Positions 8,988 through 17,503 of a stretch of DNA of 64,000 bases are shown here, piece by piece. Numbering within the stretch: position 1 is the first letter of the stretch; each line of letters begins with the position of its first letter. This stretch comes from Arthrobacter sp. Leaf337. GTDB lineage: Bacteria; Actinomycetota; Actinomycetes; Actinomycetales; Micrococcaceae. The position numbers were made by a program, and so were the translations under genes. Under the pieces are notes generated by a model, which saw only the letters and a program-made list of their open reading frames with translations, searched no databases and was not told the origin of the DNA. Location of the stretch: contig NZ_LMPC01000010.1 in NCBI RefSeq assembly GCF_001423745.1, positions 16,356 through 80,355 of the forward strand, written 5' to 3'.

Positions 8988-10040
8988 GTGCCGGCTGCGG
9001 TCATCCTGGGTCGCGGCATCGCTGGGCTCACCTGTGCTGCGCTGCTCTTGGAGCGAGGCTGGGCGGTTGAGCTGTGTGGGGATCGGCCGGTGATGCCGCC
9101 CGCCGTGCTGCTCAACCCGATCACCTGCACGTTGCTGACTCAAGTGTGGGGCCAGTCCGACCTGCTCTCCGACGCCATACCCCTTCGGCGACGTCGGGTC
9201 GCGTGGGGGGACGCCGCGGCCGTCGACGTGCCGGACCCGGGGATGAGCGTCGGTGGTGCAGCCCTGCTGGACCGGCTCGAGCACGAGTTCACGGCTCGCG
9301 TTGCGGGCCGCCCCATGATCGCACTGGAACACAGTTGGGTGCTGGACGCCCGTGGTCGTCCCCGCGGCGAGCACGAAGGGAACCGTCCGGCGGGCCATCG
9401 CTGCATCATCGCAGCCGAGATCGATGCTGCCCCCGAGGCAGGGGGTGATACGGCAGTGATTGCGTCCGTCCGGGAGGGATGGGTGTTCGCCCTGCCGGCC
9501 TCCAATGGCCGGATGCTGGTACAGGCCATGGTCGCCGAAGCACCCGCCGACCCGGCAGCGACACTCACCCATATCCTCGCGGCGACGGCGCTTCCGCTGC
9601 GCCCGCTTCTCGCCGTACCCGGGCTGTTCCCCTCTGGGCCCGTGGTCTTCCCGGCTGCCCCAGGACTAGCACCACGGTTAGCGGAGCCGGGTCGGCTGCG
9701 GGTCGGCGACCGGGGCGTGGCAGTGGACCCGTTGTGCGGAGACGGGACCGGAAACGCTGTTCGTGCGGCTTTGCTGGCCTGTGCCTGCGCTGCGGCTGTC
9801 GAAGAGGGTGCACCGGAGGACGCGGTGCTTGCCCATTATGAGAACCGGCTGCACACGGCGTATGCAGCGCATCTGCGCACCTGCATCGCGCTGTACCAGC
9901 AGGCCTTCAACAGTGCCGCCTGGCGCGCAGAGCTGGGCGCCATGCGCGCGAGTCTCGCCCGCATACCGCAGAGGCGACCAGCTGCATACGGTCTGGCTGG
10001 CCGCTCCCTGGTACCACTTGTGGCCACCACCCCCGCCTGA
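8988..10040 (+). CDS. LodB/QhpG-like FAD-dependent monooxygenase (cofactor maturation)
   Basis: The N-terminus GRGIAGLTCAALLLERGW is a Rossmann FAD-binding motif (GxGxxG, residues 8-13). The GDRGVAVDPLCGDGTG block near residue 242 is the GD segment of para-hydroxybenzoate-hydroxylase-like flavoproteins that contacts the FAD ribityl chain. LodB and QhpG, the flavoproteins that hydroxylate the Trp precursor of CTQ, belong to this fold. The GTG start immediately follows the TAG of the ferritin-fusion gene and is preceded by CAGGAGG, so the four genes form one translationally coupled operon. The expected substrate is the Trp in the neighbouring CTQ-half (inference). A tailoring hydroxylase for a small molecule is the alternative. 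Confidence 0.75.
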   Translation: MPAAVILGRGIAGLTCAALLLERGWAVELCGDRPVMPPAVLLNPITCTLLTQVWGQSDLLSDAIPLRRRRVAWGDAAAVDVPDPGMSVGGAALLDRLEHEFTARVAGRPMIALEHSWVLDARGRPRGEHEGNRPAGHRCIIAAEIDAAPEAGGDTAVIASVREGWVFALPASNGRMLVQAMVAEAPADPAATLTHILAATALPLRPLLAVPGLFPSGPVVFPAAPGLAPRLAEPGRLRVGDRGVAVDPLCGDGTGNAVRAALLACACAAAVEEGAPEDAVLAHYENRLHTAYAAHLRTCIALYQQAFNSAAWRAELGAMRASLARIPQRRPAAYGLAGRSLVPLVATTPA

Positions 10041-10274
10041 TTGCCAGGAAGGACAATGGGTTTTCCGGCTTCTAGGCATTGTGGAGCAGCCGGTCCCCGC
10101 GGGCCGGTGATCCACCGTGTGTCTGGTTGCGCCGTCAAGGACGACGTCCGTTGAGTGGGCGATTAGACTGGGCCGTCCAGTCGCCCAGCCGGGGGCGTCA
10201 ACGAGGGCCCAGTGCGCAACTGGGTGCGGATGCTCCCGGACGGCCGGGCCGCTCTTGACGCCTGTCTTAGTCGC
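10041..10274. other. Convergent intergenic region with a possible terminator and an IS3-type OrfA scrap
   Basis: A bulged hairpin, CCGGTCCC-CGC-GGGCCGG (10090-10107), could end the rightward operon. Around 10190-10265 one forward frame reads GVNEGPVRNWVRM, like the helix-turn-helix part of IS3-family OrfA proteins, without start or flanking sequence. It is a short decayed fragment at best. Confidence 0.3.
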
Positions 10275-11183
10275 TTATGCGTCGATTAGCTCGAAACTCG
10301 TAAACGGGGGCCCGTAGACTTTCTGTGAGCCGGCCCGGTCAACGTCCGTGATCGCCAGATCGCGGGACCCAACGCCGCCGCAGAAGTAGTGCATAACCGA
10401 CTTCGGATCATAGGCGCTCAAGTCGATAGTGTCCGTGGAATCTTCATCCGGGCAAACCCTCGGGGCGAGCGAACGAATATGCTCATGCCTGAAGCCCAGG
10501 GTGTGCCCCAACTCGTGCCGGAGGACTCCGACATGATCGAAGCCGGTGGTGAAGTATGAAGGGTCGATCAGCAGCCGCCGCCGGTTAACGATGTCGTTCG
10601 GAAAGAAGGCCGCAGCGATGAATGCTCCAGAGGCATCTACCAGGCGAACGGGGAACACCACCGGTGGCCGCAGCGAATCGCTACCGTCCAGGTCGTTCCG
10701 GTACTCGAACTTAATGCCGCATGTTTCTTCCCATGCTCTTGTCGCTGTCTGCATGTTCGCGGCTATCTCTTCATACTGTGCTTGGTCATTGAATGTTTTT
10801 CTGAGAACGCAGTATGTCAGGGTCGTGCCCGGGGACCAGCGGACTATTTTAGAACCTTGCAGAATCCCCACCAGTTCGCTGCTCACGCCTACAAAGGAAT
10901 CGGATAGTGCAACCTCCGCAGTGCCTGCGGCGTTTTCCCCTAGCCGGACGGCTTCGCGGAGGGCCGCTTGTTGTTGAGTGTAGATAAACAGTTGGTCAAC
11001 GTCGAGCAGGTAGTCGCCCTCCACGCGCCAAAACTCCTCGCCATCAATGGTGACTTTGGGCAGCCGGTCCTCCGGCGCGGTCCCTGACACTCCACTGCGT
11101 TGGGTCCGTGATAAGGATTTGTCGACTGAAAGGGTCCCTTTCCCGCCCGATGCGGCCGGCTCGTTACGCTGGATCTTGGCCAT
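10275..11183 (-). CDS. Zinc metalloprotease (metzincin-like)
   Basis: The 302-residue protein carries the full metzincin zinc site HELGHTLGFRH (H223, E224, H227, H233) and a Met-turn SVMHY around residue 264, as in astacin/matrixin-like peptidases. An upstream segment (PKVTIDGEEFWRVEGDYLLDVDQL, broken here for length at about residues 42-65) may be a propeptide-like module, because it recurs in the small neighbouring protein at 11249. There is no recognisable signal peptide, so if it acts outside the cell it would need another route, which could include the tail particle. The ATG at 11183 was preferred over an upstream ATG because AAAGGAGAAG lies just before it. Confidence 0.85.
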   Translation of the reverse strand: MAKIQRNEPAASGGKGTLSVDKSLSRTQRSGVSGTAPEDRLPKVTIDGEEFWRVEGDYLLDVDQLFIYTQQQAALREAVRLGENAAGTAEVALSDSFVGVSSELVGILQGSKIVRWSPGTTLTYCVLRKTFNDQAQYEEIAANMQTATRAWEETCGIKFEYRNDLDGSDSLRPPVVFPVRLVDASGAFIAAAFFPNDIVNRRRLLIDPSYFTTGFDHVGVLRHELGHTLGFRHEHIRSLAPRVCPDEDSTDTIDLSAYDPKSVMHYFCGGVGSRDLAITDVDRAGSQKVYGPPFTSFELIDA

Positions 11184-11248
11184 GGGTTCTTCTCCTTTAT
11201 TCAGAGTTTGTTCCCGGATTTTCACGCGTTTATTTCCGGGAAGCTTGC

Positions 11249-11476
11249 CTAATCACTCAATAGGTCTGGCCTGAAACGCCTCGTCCATTCGACAATCACC
11301 TGATCGTCGTCCTTCAGCATGTCCCCGCCGACCACATAGAACGTTTCGTTATCAACGACAACAGGCGCGAGCCGCCCCCGCCACCGGATGAACTCCGGCA
11401 ACGCGGAGACAAGCTCCCGGACTCCGGGATGCCGGTCCAGCAACTGGTTTTCCATACTCTGGTCGCCTTCATCCAT
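11249..11476 (-). CDS. Small protein resembling the N-terminal module of the adjacent metalloprotease
   Basis: This is about 75 residues from the ATG at 11476 (a shorter version from 11455 is possible). Its C-terminal half (ETFYVVGGDMLKDDDQVIVE) aligns by eye with the pre-catalytic segment of the metalloprotease (GEEFWRVEGDYLLDVDQLFI). It contains no catalytic domain. It may be a truncated paralogue left by duplication, or a free-standing inhibitor-like propeptide; the sequence does not decide. It ends 65 bases upstream of the metalloprotease start, so co-transcription is likely. Confidence 0.5.
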   Translation of the reverse strand: MDEGDQSMENQLLDRHPGVRELVSALPEFIRWRGRLAPVVVDNETFYVVGGDMLKDDDQVIVEWTRRFRPDLLSD

Positions 11477-11817
11477 TGAGTCCGTCCATTGCGTGTCAAG
11501 GAACCAAACCTCACGGCGACAAACACCATCAGTACCGTTGGCAGGTCGGTGAAAAACGGAATGATGGGAGTTCATCAAAGGGGCCGGGTAGAAACTGCTG
11601 ACCCATATTGGCCTGGAAGTCTGCAACGGCCTCATGGCCAGAAAGGAGACTCCTTCAGATGACGTGTCTCAGCGCGTACAACCAGCAGCTGCACATCGGG
11701 GAAGAGGCCCCATGAACCCCGCCGCCAATCCCTGGTAACCCGGGACAGCTTCTCATATGGGTGATCGTTGGGCCGCATAGCTCGGAGGTGCTTCTCTGGC
11801 GTCGGCGTTCCTGGTGT
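11477..11817. other. Gap between leftward genes, nothing clear
   Basis: No open frame here has protein-like composition. It should contain the promoter of the small protein gene, possibly TTGACA on the reverse strand around 11501, and the end of the CYTH-SixA transcript. Confidence 0.3.
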
Positions 11818-13041
11818 CTAGGGAGGTTGCTTCGGCTGCCAGCCCGTCATGGCGGCCTCCTGTCCGTACCGAAGGTTGCAGATTCTGCCGTTTGTGACGA
11901 TAAGGAGCCGCTCGAATTCATTAGCTGCGATAGGCGTGATCGTTGGGCCGCCGAGCCGTACGACCAAGTCAGGAACGGTATTGCTGTGCCCGACGATGAG
12001 CACCGTCGTGGATCCCGTCAGGCTGCGGATCGCTTCGACCACCTGTGCCGGGTCGTCCAGAACGGTCGGCTGCAGGCCGAGATCCTCGGCAAGCGGTTTT
12101 GCGGTCGCTTGTGTCCGCTGCAGCGAGGTCACGAAGATCGCCGTGATCCCGGAACCGCCGAGCACGTGTCTGAGTTCCTGGGCACGTGCGGTGCCGGTGG
12201 CGTTAAGCGGAGGATCGGTGCCGGCACCGGACGTCACGTCCGCGTGCCGGATCAGGACTACGGTTGGCCAGAGCCTCGGGGGCAGTCTCCTCGGTGCCCC
12301 AGCCCTTGCTGCCAGGTATTCCAGGACCGTGCGTGTCTTGGTTTCCTGGGCCGGGTCCAGATCGATGCCGTGTTCCCGGAACAGGTTTTCGAAGGCCTGC
12401 TGGGCGGCAGGAGCTTCCTCGGGTCCGACCCGGGTGGATAACTCAAGGAAACGCAGCCCGTCGCCAACCACCCACTGCTCTGCGAATATTTTCTGCCCGT
12501 TCCGGGCAAATTCCCATTTCGTGCCGTCAATGGGGCCCAGGGGGGTCAGCTGGGACAGATCTGCAGGTACCCGGGCACAGTCCTCCAGAAAGGTGCGCTG
12601 GGCCGACACCAGAGGAACCCCGCGGCCTTCTGCCACTACGGCGTCGAAGACGCCGTCCTCAATCTTGGCTTCCAGTGACGCGGCGACGACGTGGCGCTGA
12701 CCGGCCCAGTCTCCCTCGACACGGAAGTCCCAGTCCTCATCCTTGCGGGCATTGATCCACCGGTGTGTGAGCTGGGAATCCTTGCAAGGCCGCAGCTTGG
12801 CAGTGACATCGTCCCGGCGGCCCTTGTTCCTGCGCAGCCGGAGAATAATCCCGTGATTGAGCAGGGGGAGTCCCGCGGGCCCGTCCGGACCGGCAAGATC
12901 TTCGCAGAAGTAGATCGTCCGGCGCTGCTTTTCGGCGTGCTCAAGTTCAAAGGCCTCCGCGGCCGCCGGGATGCCGTCGCCCCTGACAGTGACCTTGATC
13001 TCCACGGCGTCAAGGCGCCGCGCCCGCTCCTGGCCGTTCAT
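11818..13041 (-). CDS. Fusion: CYTH-like domain + SixA/histidine-phosphatase domain
   Basis: The 407-residue protein combines an N-terminal CYTH-like triphosphate-tunnel domain (VEIKVTV near residue 13, standing for the ExExK signature in degenerate form, with basic LRLRRNKG and TAKLR strands) and a C-terminal histidine phosphatase domain. The latter has the catalytic VLIRHAD near residue 266 and a second VGHSN histidine motif. CYTH proteins hydrolyse or bind triphosphate compounds; SixA-like domains dephosphorylate phosphohistidine or small phosphates. The ATG at 13041 was chosen because an upstream extension overlaps the neighbouring gene without protein-like sequence. It is probably co-transcribed with the protease-nuclease gene ending at 13169. 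Confidence 0.75.
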   Translation of the reverse strand: MNGQERARRLDAVEIKVTVRGDGIPAAAEAFELEHAEKQRRTIYFCEDLAGPDGPAGLPLLNHGIILRLRRNKGRRDDVTAKLRPCKDSQLTHRWINARKDEDWDFRVEGDWAGQRHVVAASLEAKIEDGVFDAVVAEGRGVPLVSAQRTFLEDCARVPADLSQLTPLGPIDGTKWEFARNGQKIFAEQWVVGDGLRFLELSTRVGPEEAPAAQQAFENLFREHGIDLDPAQETKTRTVLEYLAARAGAPRRLPPRLWPTVVLIRHADVTSGAGTDPPLNATGTARAQELRHVLGGSGITAIFVTSLQRTQATAKPLAEDLGLQPTVLDDPAQVVEAIRSLTGSTTVLIVGHSNTVPDLVVRLGGPTITPIAANEFERLLIVTNGRICNLRYGQEAAMTGWQPKQPP

Positions 13042-13168
13042 GATCCGTCCCTGATCCTGGATCGGGCTGCCGGTGAGGGCCAGCCCTGGTCCACTGTTCC
13101 GCTGTTCGTGGACGCTGCCTGGGACGAAATTGTTCCCGTTCGCCCGGATGAAAGCGAGACGGCGCCGG

Positions 13169-15028
13169 TCACCATTGGATGTCGGAGAGATCGTCGAGCG
13201 GTTGCCGGTCCCCGATCGCTTCGGGGGCCACGAAAGTGTCCGCGGTTCGCAGTTCGTCGGCGAATCGCAGGCGTGTGCGTGCCTCGATTTCGGTGACGGA
13301 GACCTGGAACACTCGGAATTCGTCGAGTTCAAGCGCCTCGAGCTGATTCAGGTTCTGGGTCAGCAGGAACGCTCGGCTCTTCAGCTGCCCTTGTTCGATG
13401 AAGGCGAGGATTTTCCAGTACTCGCGTGGGAGCGGTGTTCCCCGGTACACACGGTCATCGTCCTGGAAGACCGGCCCGCCGAACACGCTGACCTTGAGAT
13501 CGGTGACATCGACATCGGCGAACACCGCGTCCTCGATCCGTCCCCACACCCCGTTTTTGCTGCTTTGGTTAAAATCGTCCATCTGCGGGGTGATGTTGGT
13601 GAAGAAGAACGAGTCCTTGTTGGCGCGTTGGGCTTCGGGCATGCCCCCCCACAGCAGGTCGGCCCTGCGCGCGAGGTGCCCGCGGTCGATTCGGTTGCCG
13701 CTGTAAAGCTCATTTCCGCTCTGGAACTCGGCGGGGATCCGGGGGTCCTTGACGAAGGGGATGCCGTTCCGGTTGATTTTTTTCAGGGTGCCGCCGTCGA
13801 TGTTCCATGCGACCCATCGGGCGAACCGCCTCGATTTGCTCAGCGCGAGCGAGAAATGCGTGTACGGGATGATCTCGGACCCCTCGAACTGGACAGCGTC
13901 CTCCTGCAGGGACTCGATGAGCGCCGGCGGTGCGATCCGGGCGCCGAGGAATCCGGGCGCGTACCCGCCGGGCGCCGCCTCGGTCGCCTCCCCGGGTGCG
14001 GGCGGCAGCAGGGTGATTTCCAGTTTTTCGAACACAGACTGGGGCAGGCACGCGAGGGCGTGCTCGTCCGTACTGCTGCCCGTTTCCCCGCCGAAGTGAA
14101 GGCCAGCGAGCACCTTGGAAGGCTTGCCGTTGGCAGCCTTGAACATCCACGCCGCACCCGAATCGCCGCCTTTGCTGATCTCGCCGTCCGCTGGCAAGTT
14201 ATCCGGGTCGGGGCCGATCTCGAAGCAGCCGATGGCGTGCTGCCCGGCGGACCCGTAGCTGATCTTGGCGATGGTGTCGACACGGCGCACGACCCCGTGG
14301 GTCACGCCCGTGGTACGGCCGCTTTTGACCACCTTGTCGCCGAGTTCGGGCTCGCCCAGCTGTTCGGGCGCGACACCAAGGTCAAGGATCGCCGCTTCGA
14401 AGCGACGGTCCTCGATTGTGGAGACCGCGCAGTCGCCGGCCACGCCCAGGTGAGAGCGTTTCAGCCGGCCGAGCCGGTTGCCGTCGATGCGGTTGTCGTC
14501 ATGTGGGCCGGGCTGGACGACGACGTCGCCGAGAATGCCGGCGGGGCCGTGCAGTACATGCCAGTTACTGAGTATCAGCGGTGTGCCGTCGTTCTTGTCA
14601 TATACGATGCACCCGATAGTGCCAGCGCTGACCCTGACGTGCCCGACGCTGACGCCGGGCACGATCGGGTCGACCCGGAGCTTGGACTGCGGGGGGACGG
14701 CTTCGGCCACTACCCGGAACGCGGGCTCATAGCTGCGTTCGATCACATCAGTGGGCACCGCGACGCCATCCACCACGATCGTTTCTGGTATCGCCACCGT
14801 GTCCAGGGATTCCAGATCCTCCAGTCCCACCTTCTCGTCGACGGTGAATTGCAGCGAGATCTCTCGCGTCGCTTTGCCTTCGGTGACTTTGTAGCCGACA
14901 CCGACCGAGGAAATGTTCGGATCGTCTAGATAGTCGGCGCCCTTCGTCCTGATGAACTGCCGTAAGGATGCCAGCAACTCCTCGTCACCTGCCGTTGATT
15001 CCCCCGATGAACGCTTTCTGGTGGTCAT
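13169..15028 (-). CDS. Fusion: trypsin-like serine protease + NUC1-type DNA/RNA non-specific endonuclease
   Basis: The 619-residue protein has a chymotrypsin-fold protease with H157 (SNWHVLHG), D199 (AGDCAV) and S290 (GGDSGAAW) as the likely triad, in residues about 110-340. It is followed by a NUC1-type nuclease with the DRGH motif (RIDRGHLARRADL, H451) and the downstream FTNITPQMDDFN segment carrying the metal-binding Asn. Both active sites look intact. There is no signal peptide. The start at 15028 has AGGGGGA upstream. Such a two-activity protein looks like an effector that degrades protein and nucleic acid, and the nearby contractile system offers a delivery route (inference). No immunity protein is evident beside it, though the downstream CYTH-SixA gene is the closest candidate partner. 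Confidence 0.85.
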   Translation of the reverse strand: MTTRKRSSGESTAGDEELLASLRQFIRTKGADYLDDPNISSVGVGYKVTEGKATREISLQFTVDEKVGLEDLESLDTVAIPETIVVDGVAVPTDVIERSYEPAFRVVAEAVPPQSKLRVDPIVPGVSVGHVRVSAGTIGCIVYDKNDGTPLILSNWHVLHGPAGILGDVVVQPGPHDDNRIDGNRLGRLKRSHLGVAGDCAVSTIEDRRFEAAILDLGVAPEQLGEPELGDKVVKSGRTTGVTHGVVRRVDTIAKISYGSAGQHAIGCFEIGPDPDNLPADGEISKGGDSGAAWMFKAANGKPSKVLAGLHFGGETGSSTDEHALACLPQSVFEKLEITLLPPAPGEATEAAPGGYAPGFLGARIAPPALIESLQEDAVQFEGSEIIPYTHFSLALSKSRRFARWVAWNIDGGTLKKINRNGIPFVKDPRIPAEFQSGNELYSGNRIDRGHLARRADLLWGGMPEAQRANKDSFFFTNITPQMDDFNQSSKNGVWGRIEDAVFADVDVTDLKVSVFGGPVFQDDDRVYRGTPLPREYWKILAFIEQGQLKSRAFLLTQNLNQLEALELDEFRVFQVSVTEIEARTRLRFADELRTADTFVAPEAIGDRQPLDDLSDIQW

Positions 15029-15580
15029 TGAAGTCCCCCTTTTGCTGTGTCGGTGAAATCCTTTAGGCTCCCTGGCGGGAGGTCTTGAGATGCCCCAGAT
15101 CCGGGTAGTAATTTCCACCGATGGTCTCAACTCAAGAGTGTGCACCCGTCGTAAGACGCCAGTCAACAACCCGACAAGACCCAAGCATGCTGCCCGCGAA
15201 CCTGCTTGAGTATCTCGGTGGAAGCCTGCATCGGCAGTTGGGAAAGTCAACTGCATCAAGAGTGGCTCGGACGACCTCACCGACCCGACCGACCGGTCCG
15301 GTTGGCGCGGCCCCCGACAGGCTAGGCGAAGAGGCGGGCCCCTCGGACCCGCCAGTGGTCGTCACCGGCTGCGAGCTGAGATCGGGCGCCAGCTGGCGAA
15401 CGACAGGCAGATTCAGGCGGCGGGCACCGGATTGGAACGCAGATGCCGGTCTCCGCTGCCAACGAACCGCGACCGCTCAATGGTCAGCCCCAACCAGCAG
15501 CAACGGTGAGCAGGCGCGATGTGTAGCTCAGCAGCTGGCTGGTTTGGACCGCGCGGAAAGCCGACACCACGGAATACACC
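15029..15580. other. Intergenic region upstream of the protease-nuclease gene
   Basis: No convincing gene is visible. A tRNA-like D-arm string near 15522 lacks the remaining tRNA features. This stretch must include the promoter of the leftward protease-nuclease gene. Confidence 0.35.
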
Positions 15581-15581
15581 G

Positions 15582-15623
15582 TGACGCAGGCGTCACGCAG
15601 TGTTGACGAGGATGCCCTAGTGT
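15582..15623 (+). promoter_or_regulatory. SARP-type operator and leaderless promoter (three repeats)
   Basis: TGACG at 15582, TCACG at 15593 and TGACG at 15604 recur at exact 11-bp spacing. Seven bases after the last heptamer (15604-15610) comes TAGTGT (15618-15623), a TANNNT -10 box, then seven bases to the GTG at 15631. SARP activators bind direct heptamers one helical turn apart placed about 8 bp before the -10. The same geometry stands before the tail operon at 19162-19214. The first two repeats also form the palindrome GTGACGC-AG-GCGTCAC (15581-15596). Confidence 0.65.
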
Positions 15624-15630
15624 CTTGAAT

Positions 15631-15822
15631 GTGAGCACTGAGAGCAACCGGTCGGGGGTGATGCTCGTGCGGGCGTGGGTGCATGACGGGCAGGTGGTCG
15701 CCCGGTTACAGTCATCCCTGTCCGGCGAGGCCGATCATAGCGCCCAGATCACCGTTGGTTTCTCTCAGATCGAGGAGAGGATGCACGAGTGGCTGCGTGA
15801 GGTGGCCGATACGCCACAATAA
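15631..15822 (+). CDS. Small protein (63 aa) preceding the second SARP gene
   Basis: This has no recognised family, but it resembles the 83-residue protein at 18239. Both share an [VI]R[AT]W strand near the start, a central variable beta-like part, and a helix ending in WL (EWLRE versus QWLFA). The GTG at 15631 lies seven bases after a TAGTGT -10 box, implying a leaderless transcript. The stop is 18 bases before the SARP gene, so the two are one transcript. A regulatory partner of the SARP is a reasonable guess, nothing more. Confidence 0.65.
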   Translation: MSTESNRSGVMLVRAWVHDGQVVARLQSSLSGEADHSAQITVGFSQIEERMHEWLREVADTPQ

Positions 15823-15840
15823 CGCTGGTGTAACGCGAGG

Positions 15841-16617
15841 GTGGGCACTCTGTGTGGTATGCCATCCCCTGAAGTGCGGTTGCGACTGCTTGAAGGTTTC
15901 GAACTGACCATTGACGGGCAGCCACTGGAACTGCCGCCGTCGGCCGAGCGGCTCGTTGCGTTCCTGGCACTACAGCTGCGGCCAGCCCTACGATCACACG
16001 TCGCAGGCTTGCTGTGGGGTGATCGTGATGACGGCCGTGCCGCCGGTTGCCTGCGATCCACGATCTGGCGGACCAATTCCGGCCACGCGGCGCCGGTGAT
16101 CGATGCCAGCCGATCGCGAATCGTATTGCACGGGAACGTTTCAGTAGACGCACGCGACGCCGCAACTGCCGCGCGCGCCCAACTCGCAGGCGGTCCTCCA
16201 GTCGACCCCGCCATGCTTACAGGTGAACTACTGCCGGGGTGGTATGAAGACTGGGTTCTAGTAGAACGTGAGCGCCTGAGGCAGCTGTGCCTGGAGGGAA
16301 TGGAGCAGATGGCCCAAACGCTGCTGGAAGATGGCCAAGCCCACCTGGCCGTCGAGGCGGCGCTGGCGGTCGTGGCGGCCGAGCCGTTGCGGGAGTCCGC
16401 CCACCGCGTACTGATCGATGCCCACTTCAGCATGGGCAACCGTGTCGCCGCGCTGCGGCAGTTCGACCAGTGCAGGGCGCTCCTCGCCGCAGAGCTCGGC
16501 CTCCAGCCAGGGGAGGCACTGGCGGCTTCCGCCGCGCGTGCCCACGGTTCGGCTGCGATAACACAGGCGGCGAGGAGACTGCTCACGGGAGTCGAGGCCG
16601 CGATCACACCGGCCTAG
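15841..16617 (+). CDS. SARP-like transcriptional regulator (winged helix + BTAD), second of three
   Basis: The 258-residue protein opens with the classical SARP block (VRLRLLEGFELTIDG, then a winged helix through LLWGDRDDGRAAGCLRSTIW). It continues with a BTAD helical domain (LLPGWYEDWVLVERERLRQL, EPLRESAHRVLIDAHFSMGN, GLQPGE). The longest frame starts with GTG at 15841; an ATG at 15859 would remove only six residues and is an equal alternative. It is preceded by the 63-residue gene under a SARP-type operator, suggesting autoregulation or a SARP cascade. The same operator type lies upstream of the tail operon. An IS5 remnant begins immediately after the stop. Confidence 0.88.
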   Translation: MGTLCGMPSPEVRLRLLEGFELTIDGQPLELPPSAERLVAFLALQLRPALRSHVAGLLWGDRDDGRAAGCLRSTIWRTNSGHAAPVIDASRSRIVLHGNVSVDARDAATAARAQLAGGPPVDPAMLTGELLPGWYEDWVLVERERLRQLCLEGMEQMAQTLLEDGQAHLAVEAALAVVAAEPLRESAHRVLIDAHFSMGNRVAALRQFDQCRALLAAELGLQPGEALAASAARAHGSAAITQAARRLLTGVEAAITPA

Positions 16618-17200
16618 GGTGTCTCGCCTAAGCGCAGCCAGATGAGTGCGAGTTTCTCGTAGCGGGTGGCGATGCCACGCCACCCTTTGAAGAGGCTGAA
16701 GGATCGTACTTGTTCCACGCCGACTGGAACGGGCGAGTCGCCGTCCGGGGCCAAGAATCATCGCCAATGGCCGGACCTTGCCGTCGCAGGCGGGATGGAT
16801 CTTGGTGCCCAGTCCGCCCATGGAGCGGCCGAATGCGTGGTCGGAGGGTTCAGCAAACAGTTCCTTGTAATTCGGGAGTTCCCCTGTGGTGCGGGGAAGG
16901 TTCGCCCCGTGTCGGTGGGCCCTGTTGATGGTCGAGTCCACCGAAACCGTCCAGTCGATCAGGCCGGCGGCCAGAAGCCTCCCGCGGATCCGGTTTCAAC
17001 ATCTCGTCGGGCGCGTAACGGCAGTGCCGCCGCTTCCAAACAGTCTGCCACGGTCCAAACTCCGGGGAATGTCCCGCCAGGCAATGCCGCATCGGTACCG
17101 GCAAATGATCCCTTCAACGACCTGGCGGTGACCCGGAACGGCTGCCCGTGTCGACCGTCCGAACTCGGGCAGCAACCGCTCGACCACTGATCATCACTCA
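16618..17200 (-). pseudogene. IS5-family transposase remnant, frameshifted and internally deleted
   Basis: Reverse-strand frames together spell a broken IS5-type transposase. A start region (VERLLPEFG, then HRQVVEGIICRYRCGIAWRD) ends near 17000. It continues in another frame with FGPWQTVWKR, then VDSTINRAHRHGAN and ELFAEPSDHAFGRS near 16940-16850. After a jump it ends with the usual LFKGWRGIATRYEKLALIWLR tail at 16618-16690. The middle of the catalytic region is missing and at least two frameshifts are present, so it is inactive. Confidence 0.8.
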
Positions 17201-17503
17201 AAGCAGAAGTTCGGCGACATCCTCAAGCATTCCCGACAGCAAACCCCCGATTTCAGGAGACGCGCGAAGATGGCTCCTGGGCGGGAAGGTGAGACGCCTG
17301 CCAGAGACCGGAGTGGACTCTCTGTTTCCGACACGCGCGTGACAGGTGTTGCTCCTGAAACCCAAAGATGCTGGAGATCACCCATATTGTTCTTCGGAAA
17401 ACTGCCAGATGACGCAGATCATTGACAGCCCGGCCCTGGCTGCGGAAAGTCGTTGCTAACTGTTCCAGCTTTTCAGATCCGCGCTGGATTTTTGGGGGTG
17501 CCC
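17201..17503. other. Gap before the third SARP gene
   Basis: No gene is seen. TGACG (17410) and TGACA (17423) occur but 13 bp apart, so they do not match the 11-bp operator found elsewhere. GGGGG just before 17504 can serve as a ribosome site. Confidence 0.3.

Noticed and set aside
13073..14929. Long forward open frame opposite the protease-nuclease gene
   Set aside because: The reverse strand carries intact protease and nuclease motifs; the forward frame is an antisense shadow.
15515..15560. String GTAGCTCAGCAGCTGG resembling a tRNA D-arm
   Set aside because: No pairing acceptor stem, anticodon arm or TTCGA-type T-loop was found around it.
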